Made by a program: the position numbers and the translations under genes. A DNA stretch of 64,000 nt from Cantharellus purpuraceus (taxonomy: Eukaryota > Basidiomycota > Agaricomycetes > Cantharellales > Hydnaceae). A model generated the notes under the pieces. That model did not search any database, was not told the DNA's origin, and saw only the letters and a program-made list of their open reading frames with translations. Positions 45,013 to 57,184 of the stretch are shown piece after piece; the first letter of the stretch is position 1, and each line of letters opens with the position of its first letter. The stretch covers positions 372,001 to 436,000 of the forward strand of contig JALBUN010000017.1 of assembly GCA_025174535.1 (NCBI GenBank), given 5' to 3'.

Positions 45013-47316
45013 AGTGTTTTACTTTTAGTAGTTTGGAACTCAGCTGCTTGTCAATCTAAATAAAAGATGTCTTCAAACGCTTTGGACCTGGCACCTTTCC
45101 TAAATATCCCTCAAATTAGCTTATATACTTTCAGCTAATAGCTTCGCTTTCAAACTTCATCTTACTCGATTATGTTGCTTCTTCTTAGTCAATCTATTTG
45201 TGCGCCTAGCCGAGATATCTGTAAACTGTTGATCTCACATTTGCTGGCATTTAAGCCAGCTGTTTGATTTTGGCCAAGCAGTATGTTACATATATCATAC
45301 CCTGTATATCTTGAAAGAGCTGGTGCGTGCGTAACTCTGACAAGAACTGCTTTACACTACTTTCTTACCAAAGCCACGGCATCTCGATAGGCTTTCTAGC
45401 TGGTAGCATAGGCATGGCTGTACACTCTAAGGTGGCCGAGGAAAATCTTCTGAAATTACACTGCATTTGAAAGCAACCTGTGGTGCCGATATCAGCTGTT
45501 TTCAGTGCATGACGGAGTGCGACTCGGATCGCGACACCATCATGCTGATCAAGTCCGTTCAGCATGCGCTTATTTAGTGCAGCTACAACATCGTCATTTT
45601 TAGCGGAGCTACCTGATTAAGATTTCTAACTTTTGTGATGTCCTCTACTTTCAACTTTCGTGGACGCGATGATTGGTGAAATCGTGCACGTATGGTGGGC
45701 TTTCCTTCTTACTCTAGCGCATCGTTTTATTGAATTAGCCGCTGTCGTACAATTTATGCCACTCTCAAACCTTTCGCAGCACGACAGCTCCTGACAGCTC
45801 TGGTCTATTACGGCGATCAATCCCCGTCTGCAGACATATATATGTACATTGGAGCACTATAAGTTATCGGAGCCAGACGCACAGCTTGCCAACATGGTTT
45901 GGAATCCACGTGGCACTGCCGGATCTGTCAGAACCGACGTTCCCTATCACAAGTACGACTAGCAGCGCATGTTTACTGGAAACACCCACATTTGAAGTCA
46001 GGTTGCATGAGGGACGGCGGGACTAGTGGAGATCCGTGAAGACTGACTATTCCAGTCCGTGACCGGAAAGCAATGTGGACCAGCCGGGGCTCGACGAGCG
46101 TTGGTACCCCATAGTGGCCTATCATGAGAACTATCCCCGACCACGCTGATCACCCGTTTGGGCTTCTGATAGCGATGTGTCGGATCCGTTCGGCCAACGT
46201 ATGCCTTTGACCACGATATTGCAGGTATAGCAACTGTTGTCTCGATCCTTTAACATGAGTCATCGGAGATCTTGATGATGCTAGCCGACAAAAGCTTTCG
46301 GATCATCAGCCCCAGTCAAAATCGACACGTATTAGGGAGGACGAAGGCGGATATCGTTGGACGTGCGAAACATGTCCGATGACAAGTTATAGTCAATTTT
46401 TGCGAACTGGCTGAAGCCGATGCCCAGGCCAAAGTAGGGGCAGAGTCAGAGGTCACAAGCACAGCTGGAGCAGCAGTCGGGTCAGCGTTCAAATCAGAGT
46501 TTGAGGAAACGTCTGAGGTCATAGGCGTGGTTGGAGTGTGTGAGACAGTCATTGCTGTTGTAAGCATTATTGAAGAGGTAGTCAAGTTGGCGTTTGAGTC
46601 AGCGAAAGCGGTCATAGCTGTCATTGAAGTAGCAGTCAAAGTTGGCATTTGAAGTCATAGGTATTGTTGAAGTAGCTATCACCTTCATGTTTGTGTCAGC
46701 AGTGGCCGTCAAAGCCATCATTGAAGCAGCACCTGGCAGTGAATTGTTAAAGGTAGCAATTGCAGTCAAAGTTGTCTTAGAAGCAGCAACCATCAATGGA
46801 GCGAGTGAGTGAGCGATCACAGTCATAGTCGTCGTCGTCGCAGCAGCCGTCGATGCGTGTGAGTCAGCAATAGCGGTCCTAGTTGTTTCTGAATGCTGCT
46901 CCAATCGGCAGTGCTACAGTGAGGAGGCTCATCGTTGTTTGCACTGTTGGCTGCATTGTGTCGAGGGACTAGTAGCAGCAGTGGAACTCGGTTACGTGTT
47001 CTCTCTGTTACTGAATCACGTGGACCTCCCCAGGGCAGTATGCGGCACAAGTGCACCAGAACCCTGCTTTAGAAGCCATATCACTCTCTCAAAGTATGTT
47101 AGTCACGCGAGTCGTGCATCGCGCACGAACATCCATATTTCGGATCGGGACAAATACTAAAACAGATGCCACCGTACTGTTCCTATCCGATCTTATCCTA
47201 CGTATGGACTACGATTTCACCTGAAACCCAACGCTCCTATATCTCATCATCACTAATACGTGTCGATTTTCGCTGTGCATCAGCTCTACAGTCACCTCTT
47301 CGTGTTCTAGAGCCAG
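45013..47316. other. Long intergenic region with low-complexity segment
   Basis: About 2.3 kb without a recognised gene. Between roughly 46440 and 46910 lies a degenerate repeat of 40-55 bp units (GTCA..GTCATTGAAGTAGCAGTCAAAG-like) giving Ala/Val/Glu-rich plus-strand and Thr/Ala-rich minus-strand frames. The plus-strand frame from about 46440 to 46650 could form an amphipathic helix but is interrupted. This may be a decayed gene. Confidence 0.4.
46440..46910. repeat. Degenerate minisatellite-like repeat
   Basis: Variants of GTCATTGAAGTAGCAGTCAAAG recur at intervals of about 40-55 bases, together with GAGTCAGC(A/G) motifs and a GTC trinucleotide run near 46828. Units are diverged, so copy number cannot be given exactly. 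Confidence 0.45.
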
Positions 47317-48723
47317 ATGCCATTCTCACAGTCTCAAACCATTGACTTCATTCGGGCTGAAAATAATGTTGTATACAACAACCGTGCGTTAGCAACTCAA
47401 TTCTGTAATTTGTTCGATGTTTACAAATCTTTTCTCGCAGTTGCAGCATCTACTTTCTTCTTCTGGGATCAATGCTTGACTTTGGCTGACGAGGAATGTT
47501 GTAATGTTGCAGTCTCTAGCCGACACTTGCTGAACAGTATCCACAGAGAAAGCTCATTTGGAGGTAGTACAGATGCTGGTCAACGATGAGCGCAAACTAA
47601 CGTATAACCCACCGATGCGTTGACTCACAGGGAGAAAACAAGTCGCGTCACCATTTTGTACTATATCATTCGATATGTGACTTTTGCGATCAGGGTGTAC
47701 GCACCACAATTCCTCGCCCCCCTGGCATGCCACTGACACGCCCTATTAGTGTTGAATTAGTGTTTTATACAAATGTATCTGGTATTCTGCACCCCTCCCA
47801 CGCAGGTTGTATAGCCTGGGTGTGGTTCGAAGCATTCGCAGGTTATTTTGTTTTCATATGTGTTCAAATAGTGCTCATGATGCGAGGTTGAGATTCTTCT
47901 CTTCCATTTGGACCCTTGACTCACAGCTTGATCACAGTATACGCATTCTACGGGAAAAGCAAGTGGCTCCTCGCCTTTCTTTTCAGTCTTTTTGTAGTGG
48001 AACACGTGGTCTGTCTCACTGTCCTCGCTGTCGAGCTCCCAAAGTTCAAGGTGGAGCCAAGTAACCTTTCGCCACATTTCCACGTCGGAGCATGCGCTGT
48101 CGTAAAAATGACCACTGTGTTTCCCAACTACTGGTGCGTATATGCATACGTCAACTTTCTCATATGTATGCACACATCTGACTGATTACGTAGGGTTTCG
48201 GGTCTCGTGTTCGAAAGCATCCTGTTCCTCCTTCTTATCGCAATGTTCGTTCACAAAAGATGGAACAAGGATATGAAGAGCACACACCTGCTAGTTGTCT
48301 TTGTCCGGGATGGAGCATGGGGATTCGGTGTCATTTTCGGTTAGTCACCCCCACTTCCCCGTCCCTACTTCTCGTTAACGCGTAATAAACATGTGAAGCT
48401 CTTTTGTTGTGGTGCGTATTGGGGTTTGAGCTTAACCCACAAAAGGGTGATATTGCGTTGACGTGAGTAATATTATTTCAAAGGTGTGCCGCCGCCTCAT
48501 GAGACGATATGATAGCTGGTTGTATTCTGCACTCGGAGTTGTCGTCAGCATTACCGTTTCTATAGCTACGCAGGGCTGCGGCTCACATCTAGATACAGGG
48601 GTCGCATCTGATTTTAAACCTGCGCGAAGCAGCGCACGAGCACCTGCATCGACCCCAGGACATTCACCTCCGCTATATGGGCACGTCTCCCGAGCCTCCA
48701 TCCCCACATCCTCTGTCACGTAG
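47317..48723 (+). CDS. DUF6533-domain multi-pass membrane protein, multi-exon
   Basis: A lineage-typical seven-helix membrane protein of unknown function, greatly expanded in Agaricomycetes. The N-terminal DUF6533 signature is AAASTFFFWDQCLTLADEE-like at 47441-47495. It is followed, past an intron, by KTSRVTILYYIIRYVTFAI (near 47637-47698), CIAWVWFEAFAGYFVFICVQ (47806-47865), LITVYAFYGKSKWLLAFLFS (near 47930), VSGLVFESILFLLLIAMFVH (48195-48255) and LLVVFVRDGAWGFGVIF. A tail exon contains YDSWLYSALGVVVSITVS. About six introns are inferred from frame changes at GT/AG sites. The family pattern of Trp-Phe-Glu-Ala and FESILF is clear; the molecular role is unknown. Confidence 0.75.
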
Positions 48724-49164
48724 CTCGGTCGTCCCCGGCATTGCCTACTAACCAATTCTCGCTGGATACCTTCGCCTCCCGTTCAAAAGGAAAGACAAGG
48801 GCGTCCGTTCCGTCTTTCACAGTCACGGACACATGGCGGTCTCAATAATCAGGAGTGTTACTGTATTTCACCTGTATCTTGTGTGATATTATGGGTCGTC
48901 TTGGTGTATGGCCTGCTTGTCTGGATTGTTGACTACCAGATTAGATATTTGCCCTTCTAAATCATCTTTGCTTTGCACACATTGTGCAGCATCGTAAAGT
49001 GGTTGGAAGACATTGACTATGTCTTCATTAAGGCGAGTTTACCATTGATGTTGCCTAAAGAATTGAGCAGGACAAGAAATTTATGCTTGTGCTCGGATCG
49101 TGTTTAGCCGGCTTACATAAAGCCGTATGCTGGCGAGAGTTGCTTGTCATTGTCCTGGACGACG
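48724..49164. other. Intergenic region
   Basis: About 440 bases between two plus-strand genes, with no separate coding signal. Confidence 0.45.
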
Positions 49165-51316
49165 ATGGAGGCTCCAAAGAGAAAGGTAATTCGCATCTCT
49201 GTTCTGCAAAATGCACTCACACTAGTTGGCTTAGGTGACAGCTAAAGTTTCATCTCAGAACATCCATGATCCCAGCACCAACCCGTCACACTCTCCATCA
49301 ATAGCACCTTCACCTCAGCTCGTCGTGCGTGCAAAGATAAGCAGCACTGCACGCGCACGGACTGCCTCAAATGGTCCTGTCTCAAGCACCGTCACTGGAG
49401 CCGCGAGCTCTAGCCCGAATGTGAATGGCGCACTAAGGCCGCAGGTAGTAGGCACGGCAGCGCGTCGGTCGCCGTCACCAGCCAAGATGCGTCCAGCGTC
49501 GCCCTCCAAGCTCCAAGCTCAGCTGCGACCTGCCACGGTGCGTTCCCAGGTCTCAAAGGCCGCTACCGTGAACTCCCCTGCGGATCGCACGCGTCACGGC
49601 AGTCTTTCATCCATGCTCTCCCTCACACCCAGGGACACTTCTACATCGACCTCCACCGCATCCGCACCCGCAACCCCCTTGATGCATACAGATGCCAGTA
49701 ATATCCTTACCGGCGACGCCTCTGCCCGCGTAACTGTCGATTCTGGCTCGAACTCTTTTCGTGTCAAGTCCAAAGTCTCTGGCCTAGCAAAACCTACTCC
49801 ACCATCCTTATCGACTATTCTCTCACCCCCATCACCCTCGCTTCCTACTGCAAATCGTCCGCCACGCTCACGAGCTACAACCGTTGCATCACGCCGCCCC
49901 TCCGTCAGCTTCTTTGTCTCCGAGTCCCAACCCTCACCCACTCCTCCCCCTGCATCCCATGAGTTACCGCTCTTCCCGCTCCCAACATCACCTCAAACAT
50001 CTACCCTCTCGTTCTCCTCACATTCCTCCGCATCCGCCTCCGCGTCTGCGTCTGCGTCCAGCGCGCACTCTCACTCTACCAGCACCGGATTGACACCTCC
50101 CACCTCTTACGTTAGCCATGCGCGATCCGAATCCTTACCCCTGTTCATGGCGAATTTACGCCATCTCCCGGACGTTCCCTCTTCGTCACGTGACGAACGT
50201 CCCGCAAGTCCGCCTCCTAAACGCACTCTTGTGGCACGCGTGCGACCCGGTACGAGGATTTCCGGCGGGAGGGGCCGTGGGTGGACGTCGGGGTCGAGTG
50301 TTTCCGGGGGGAAGCGGCTGGGTTCAAGTGATGCGGTGCAGGCCGTGGAGATGGATGATCGGAGCACCGATGATAGTGAGCATAGCATTGATGTGCCAAG
50401 GAAACGAAGAATATTGTCCGCTGAGGGAGATGATCCTGAGGATGACGTGCGCGCAGAGGCAAAATCGAATCGGAAGGTGTGTATTTATTGGCGATAGTGC
50501 CGTTTGATATGCTTATCCTAGAGGTTTTTGCTTTGTTAGATTGCCGACCTGGAAATTACGACGCGCTCTCTGCTCACTATCAATTCCGCCCTCGAGGCAT
50601 CTAAGCTACGACAGGCACGCGAGATCCGCGAACTGCGCCGGAGATTGAGGGAAACGCGACTTGCGATGCCACCTGGAAAGTTCAGGCTTTTATCAGAGCA
50701 AGAAAGAGGCGAGGGCGGCGATCGGGACACGGAGGAGGAGGACGAGGATGGTGATGAGGATGAGAAAGGTGACGGGAGTGACTGTGATGAAGGGTTTAGG
50801 CGTGTGAAGACACTCATGGAGGATCTCCTAGCGGCGGGACGAAGCGCGCTTGCTGTTCCGGTGCCGCCATCTTTTTCGAGCGCGCCACAGGGTGTCGGAG
50901 GAGGAGGTGGTGGTGAACCGCTCCCATTATCCGCGGAAGGAAGTAGGCTGGGTCTCGGCATTGAGACAGGGCCGATGGCTGGAACAAGAATGGACCAGGG
51001 GGAAGTGCTTGGGTGGGATGTCGGGTCAAGTTTGGGCGCAGAGACAGGGTCGGCTGGGGGTGTGGAGTCTGGGACGCGGCGGTGGAAGCATGGTGTGGCG
51101 ATTGGAAGTAAGGTACTAAGTCCCGAGGAGGCCAAGCCCTGGGTAGGAGAGGAGGGGGACAAGGAAGGGGAGGAAGAGGTGGACCAGGGTCAGGGGGACG
51201 TAAAAGAGGGGAGATGTGAACCGGGTCGAGCGGGAAGTCCTGGCGCAGGCGACGCTATATCCGATTCTTGCGACGACGACGTCGAGCCAGATATGGATGC
51301 CAATGCGCTCCCCTAG
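49165..51316 (+). CDS. Ser/Pro-rich protein with C-terminal coiled coil and acidic region, hypothetical
   Basis: Three exons: 49165-49185 (MEAPKRK), 49235-50476 and 50540-51316. The first two thirds is disordered and rich in Ser, Thr, Pro and Ala, with runs such as SASASASASSAHSHS. A conserved-looking helical segment follows in exon 3, IADLEITTRSLLTINSALEA followed by SKLRQAREIRELRRRLRETR, predicted to form a coiled coil. It is followed by RLAMPPGKF, an acidic tract (TEEEDEDGDEDEKGDGSDCD) and a helix RRVKTLMEDLLAAGRSALAV. The coiled-coil segment resembles uncharacterised proteins widespread in basidiomycetes; no function is known to me. A weak copy of its 3' end lies near 55905-56065. Confidence 0.7.
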
Positions 51317-52004
51317 CTCGCGCATACTATTTGCACGTGCATCTCACCCAACTAGTTGTTGGCTTCTTTCAACACAACCAAGTATCGTCATTTGCATTCC
51401 CTATTCGTATCCATTGCATGCTCTTATTGCTTTCGTTTTCTCTTCTAGCTATTTGGATTTGCATTACTAGATGGGCCTATCACATGAATATAGTCTTTGA
51501 ATCGCATTGGTTAGTTCTTCGCAGGGAGGTGGCTAGATGTTCATCACTTTTTGATGCGTCAACTGCAAGCGAGCGTTGGTTTAAGACCTACTGCTTCCAA
51601 GTCACTAATACAACACCTTATTCCATGGCTGGTCAAGATCGAACACTTGTTATCGTCGAGTGCTCAGAAGGCTGGTGTAGCTAGGCAGTGGTTCCTTTCT
51701 GCGGCCAGAACTTCCCTCATCAGCCTGATTTCAAAGTGATCCCAGCTATAAGTTGACTGATTCCGTCATGATCTGCACGATCGACGTGATGGCCATCATT
51801 GCTGATTTCTGTTGTACATTATTCGGCACGTGTCAAGTTAGAAACATCCGCCAGTGTATGAAGCGCTCCAGTCATCACTTGATCAAAGCGTGGGATCGAA
51901 GAAGCAAAGTTGGAGAACTAGGTGAAGAAGCACGTACGGGCTTTCAATTTCACTAGTATTCTTATTTTCCACCCACCACGAGTTCCCCTCCCTCAAGCTC
52001 AAGC
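51317..52004. other. Intergenic region
   Basis: About 690 bases with the 3' flank of the coiled-coil gene and the promoter of the DUF6535 gene. The short open frames are not convincing genes. Confidence 0.45.
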
Positions 52005-55000
52005 ATGGTTGACGCAGACGCAAAAGCAACTAATTCACCTCCTGTTGCAGATTCCCAGGACAACCAGACTGTTCAGTAAGTTGACGCTTTCTGTTCAATG
52101 AAGATCTATAGTCATGGGTGTTTGCGTCCAGGCCTGCCAGTGAAGCCACCCTTAAGGATATCTCAGACACACTGCACGATTCCGATATCTTCCAACGTAC
52201 TGGAAAAGACGCACCGTCTCGATTTTGGTCAGCGTATGAGCGTGTCGCTAAACAGCATGATGATGAACTTCTGGAGAGGCACAATGGGAGCTTGGACGTT
52301 TTGCTTATATTCGTACGTAAGCTGGCTTCTTTACGCCGACGTGATCTCAATGGACGTGATCCCTACCTAAGTCTGGTCTGTTCTCTGCCATCATCTCAGC
52401 CTTTGTTGTGAGCTTGGGCCCCAACCTGATTCCGAACACCAGCGACACTACAAACTCGCTTTTGAAGATATTGATCAACAAGATCGACAACAGCACGTTC
52501 CCACCAGAAGAGGCTACTCTTCCTGTCTGGACAGGGCCGAGCTTCACAACGATCTGGATTCAGACGCTTGCCTACGCAAGCCTATCAACCAGTCTCTTGG
52601 CCGCATTCGGCGCTGTATTAGGAAAGCAGTGGCTAGGGCACTTCAAGACTTCGCGCTTCGGCAAGGGTGCCCTTCATGAGCGCTGCCAACGAAGGCAGCA
52701 GAAGCTCAACGGACTGGAGACTTGGCATTTTAACACGATTATCGCGACTCTGCCGATCCTTCTGCAGCTGTCGTTGCTGTTATTTGGTATCTCTCTGGCC
52801 GCGAACATGTGGACGCAGCAGCACACTATTGCAAGTGTGATTATGGCAGCAACGGCATTTGGATCTATGTTCTATTTCTTCACCGTGGTGGCATCGTTGA
52901 AATCACCGGATTGCCCTTTCCAGACACCCGTATCGGCCCTGATTCAGCATGTCATGACACCCGTGTTAGCTATGGTCCAGAGTGTTATTGCAGATATGAT
53001 CACCTTTCAAAAGGTGGTCCGACAGAAGTGGGAAGGGTGGCCAAGGTCTTGGGCGGGCTTTTTGGATGGCCTGCGACTGTCCTCAAGACGGATCTTAAGT
53101 ATGGCAAAAAATCTGATCGCCATATTGATTGCTGGCTTTGCAATATATCTTTCGCGACTAATGGAAGCTCTGAGGCGCAAAGTCGGATCGTTGGCCCATG
53201 ACCATGAAGCCGCTATAGCTTCTGAACTGTCAGGAGTCGCTGAAAGAATCCAGTCAGCGGCAGTAGCTGTTGGAGAAAGGACAGTTTCTGTAGGAGTTTT
53301 GGATTTGGGTTCTTTGGTATCTCGCGCCGAAACCCAAGCATACGCAGTACAGTCCAGTGCTGTCGATTGGATTCTTGAGACAACTACGGACACAGACATA
53401 ATAACTACTGCAGCAAAAATGATGATGGAGATCGAGTGGCCAGCCGAGAACGACATAACCGACGTGCTAAACCGTCTGAAAGGCCACTTTTATGCGTGCT
53501 TCGATGCCACACGGGAGATGCTTCCCCTGGCACAAGCGCGGGCGGTGGCGTGCTTGAAAGCAAGGTATCACTTTTCTGTTGAACGAGGCCTGCGCAATCC
53601 GTTTCATATCTACTCAGACGGGGACATAGTTTCCAATGACGATGATAACACATACCACATGCCCCCAGATCACAACTTTCACGTCGTTCGCTGTGCGGCT
53701 GGTTATCCCATGGAACTGGACATTGCTTCCCTCCAATTATCTGATCGCATGTGGATAGCGCATGTGTTCACATACCACCTGCACCGAGGTGACAATAACT
53801 CGGAAATTGTCACCTTTGTGACAGATTTTGTTGGCATCTGTCTTAACCTAGAATCCCCTACACGTCTGGTGGCAGACTGTCTCTTGCTTGCCGGCCTGCT
53901 AATCGGCCTGCGAATCGATCGACGGCAATTGGCCTGGCTTGATAAGAGGTAAGGTGCTCTTCTACACCATTAGCTATTGCCTTCACATCTCTGCAGCAAA
54001 GCAATCCAAACACTGCGAGACTCGGTGGTTCAACGCATTCTAGATGTGCTTGCGGGTGCCGCTGACATGCCAAAGACGGCGTTGAAGCTTGTTCAACCAT
54101 TATTCCGAGACTTTGACAAAAGTCATACCCGTTTCAAAGACCCTCGCACGTGCAAGAGGTGTCTCAAATTATGCTTCCGTCTTCTTGAGAAAGATGCAGA
54201 CACCAAAGGCGAAGATCAAGCCAGGTCCAGGAGTATCGCCCTTCTCATTCAGATCGTTAATCGTCACGCCTTCTGGGACCCACATGGCTGGTACACACCG
54301 GCAGAGTTTGACCTGCTCGTGGATTATCTCGTACGGATTTGTGACGGCACGGACTATGCCGCAATTGGGACCACGTTTGAGGTGCTGCGATGGCTGGGTG
54401 GTTTGCCAGGGACCGAGGATGTGGCGCGCCGCTACATTGATACGACGATCCGTTTCATGGACCAGGCAACTGCTCGTTATGTAGCCCTAGAGGCGGCTTG
54501 CAAAGTTCGTACAGCAGTGGCCTCAATCGGTCGGGACGACGAACCATTCCAAGAACACTTCTTAAACTCGCTTGCTTCGGCAGTTCTGGGTCGTAGTCCT
54601 GCTATGCAGCAGGCCCCTCTCGACGATAGCCCATTCAAGGACGGAGAGTTCTTTTATTGGCGCTGGGTTCTACCATACCTTGGGTTGCTCTGTACCCTTA
54701 CCCAAGAACCCACTTGGCAATCTCAACTCCATCAGAGAGGTCATTTCTTCAACTGTTTTGCGATTGCAGACACACTGTCATCACAGAGATATGATTTCTT
54801 TGACGGATATGCTTTGCCTGTGGCGTACATCTTCGCACTCATTGATGCATTAGGCGAAAAACACCCGTTTTTCCACGCAGTCCAAGCATATCCGATATGG
54901 CCACTTATTCTGCGAGCCTGGCGTGTTACATTCGACTTTCGCTTCTTTAAAGAGGCGACTGAGAAGAATTGGGTGGAGCTTTGCGGTGCAGGCCATATCG

Positions 55001-55239
55001 ACACTCTCCCGTTTCTCACTGCATATGCAAGGAAGCGATGCCACTACAGGGACGAGCCCTTAGTCGTGTTGGTCGAACAGATTTGCCAAAAACTTGATGA
55101 AGGACAGCGAGCACGTGAAGAAGGTGGTTACCAACGGCACATGCAAGACAGCTCATTTGGGCATCGAGGAATCCCTGCTCTCGGCAAGCAAATAAGAGAG
55201 CAAATACGCGAGCTCCTAGATTCCTGGAGAAACATGTAG
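52005..55239 (+). CDS. DUF6535-domain membrane protein, four exons
   Basis: A large Agaricomycete-specific family of unknown function. Exon 1 encodes MVDADAKATNSPPVADSQDN. Exon 2 follows in phase after the intron ending near 52131 and contains RFWSAYERVAKQHDDELLER and a helix entering DVLLIF. After a third splice (donor 52313, acceptor near 52371) come SGLFSAIISAFVVSLGPNL, TIWIQTLAYASLSTSLLAAF, GAVLGKQWLGHFKTSRFGKG and further membrane helices (IIATLPILLQLSLLLFGISL, IMAATAFGSMFYFFTVVASL). This is the DUF6535 layout. The rest, including the last exon from about 53998 (KAIQTLRDSVVQRILDVLAG), is a long, probably helical cytoplasmic part. It ends EQIRELLDSWRNM. Total near 1000 residues. Confidence 0.8.
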
Positions 55240-57184
55240 CACACTCGACGCATTCATATCGGCTGTTTCTTGCCATGATTGAGCTCCTGACTGAATGTCC
55301 ATCAAGCCACCAGTTCTTTTCACGTGCGTCCCGGAAACGTGAACGAATCCACCCAATTTCGCCTATCACTGAAGTTGAGAGACAGATGCAGGCCTCATGC
55401 ATGCAATAACCACTCACATAGCATCGTGAACTCGCCATTGAATATATGTCTCGATCGTCCCTACGACAGGATACGGTGGATCGTGCTACACCCTTGCCGC
55501 CGACATGCCCGACCTGGTTATATCGTCGCCATCCCTTACAAGTAACTGTCGACGAATACCCCAATTCATCATTGTTGTGGTAGTAGATGCTGCACCCTCT
55601 GGGAGCCAGCGATTTCGCTGCCATGTGGCTTCCTTGGAACAAGGGATCTATGCAAGCATACTCACAAACGAACATGAATGATGAGCACGTCTGACACGAC
55701 ATGTCGCCTCAATGAATAGTCGATAAACCGGAATCTAGACAGTTCTTACTCATACGGAGAGGCCTAGTTAGGTCAAATGACTTCATGTCATTCTGGAGCG
55801 TGGCGAGAGACATCTATCGTGAGCTGATAATATGACCTTGAATTTCCAGGTTTGCCTGAATCTGCAGCTACCGTTAAGTGATGTTGGGGGGAGTTGTGTG
55901 GGAAACGACGCCAGCCTTCTGCCAGAGTCTTCGCCAGACGATGCACTCTTCTAGATCACGCACGCCATTTGCACGCGCAGCCTACCCGCACGAGCTGAAG
56001 GTCATTTTCTACAGTATCATCAATTGTGTTGCATATTTGTATCATTTGCATGCTCTTGTTCCGCCTGTGATCCACACATCAAGGTGCCGTTGTTCCACAG
56101 CGGCATCGACGACGTCTGGAGTTGCGCGATCTAAATAGCACAGGTTGCTCTAAGGTCAGGAATTTCACCCGAGGATATGCAATGGATAGCAATCCCCGCT
56201 GGCGGGAACCATCATGCTGCGAGGCTTTCTAAAAAGAATGCAAGACTTTCCAATACTCCTCTATTTATCAGATTGGTGGTGTTTACCGTATGCTGGTGAT
56301 ATAGGCTGCCAACCTGTCTTCCAACCCATCATCCAATTGAAACAGAATTAATTTGACTCTCCATCCGGTGCATAAGAGGTCTTATATTTCCACTACAATT
56401 AGATGCATAGGTTATAGAACTGAATCCAAGGGGTATTTTTTTTCAGGTTTCAAGCGTCTCGCGGGGCAGTCGTGACTCTTGGATAATATCTGATAGTGGC
56501 ACTGGACTAAAGTGAAATGTTGACAGAAATTATACACTGCACAGGTGCCAACACTGAGTGACGTAGGATATCTATCGGCCGTGTCAAAAGAACTTATGAA
56601 CCGATGCTAGCAATGAACAAAACCAGAAGGGGAGGTGCAGGGATATTCGATACATACTTGTAAGGGTTAGAAGACTCATAAGGCGTGTAAAACAGTAGAA
56701 AGACTTACGCTCTGGTGGCTCCAAGTGAGGCCCTCTACGTAAGGCCTGTCACAAAATTGCCAAGTGGGGTTTGAGGTTTGAACGAAAAGCTACTAGAATA
56801 GGGTTTTGATGAATCCTCCAGTGTCCAGAAAAATTGCATATCAAGGCGTCAACATTATGGGAGTAGGTGGGCGTGCAGTAGATAGGTCTGCCAGACCGCA
56901 GTGTATCCCAAGATATGGATGGGGTGATGAAAGAGACAGCTTGTTGTAGCAAGTTAGGAACTAGAGATCCAGCACTCACAAGCATATTCGACAAGATGTA
57001 TTATTGGAATGAAAACTAAACAGGCAGCAGATGGCTGCATGCATGTACAAATCCGCAACGTATTACATGATTATATCCCTCACAAACACCTAGCATGCTC
57101 TATCGCTACGGTGAAGATGAATATGTGTCCTTCATGGAAAAGTAAGAACTAACGGTCAGAACAAGGAAATGAATCATGCACCTA
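55240..57184. other. Long intergenic region
   Basis: About 1.9 kb with no recognised gene. It contains a diverged copy of sequence from the 3' end of the 49165-51316 gene (near 55905-56065). A minus-strand open frame of 81 residues (56749-56994) has no recognisable features. Confidence 0.45.
55905..56065 (+). pseudogene. Diverged copy of the 3' end of the coiled-coil gene
   Basis: CCATTTGCACGCGCAGCCTACCC and TATTTGTATCATTTGCATGC segments align in order with 51331-51353 and 51403-51422. Identity is roughly three quarters over two blocks of about 50 bases by eye. It implies that an ancestral copy once lay on this side of the DUF6535 gene. Confidence 0.4.

Noticed and set aside
45894..45962. 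22-codon frame beginning MVWNPRGTAG after a TATA-like run
   Set aside because: Too short to support as a gene and no continuation across plausible splice sites was found.
50536..51162. Open frame of 208 residues on the minus strand
   Set aside because: Shadow of the acidic exon of the plus-strand coiled-coil gene; Ser/Pro richness mirrors its Asp/Glu/Gly codons.
55016..55702. Open frame of 228 residues on the minus strand
   Set aside because: Overlaps the 3' end of the DUF6535 gene antisense, has no domain and an unusual Cys/Arg-rich composition.
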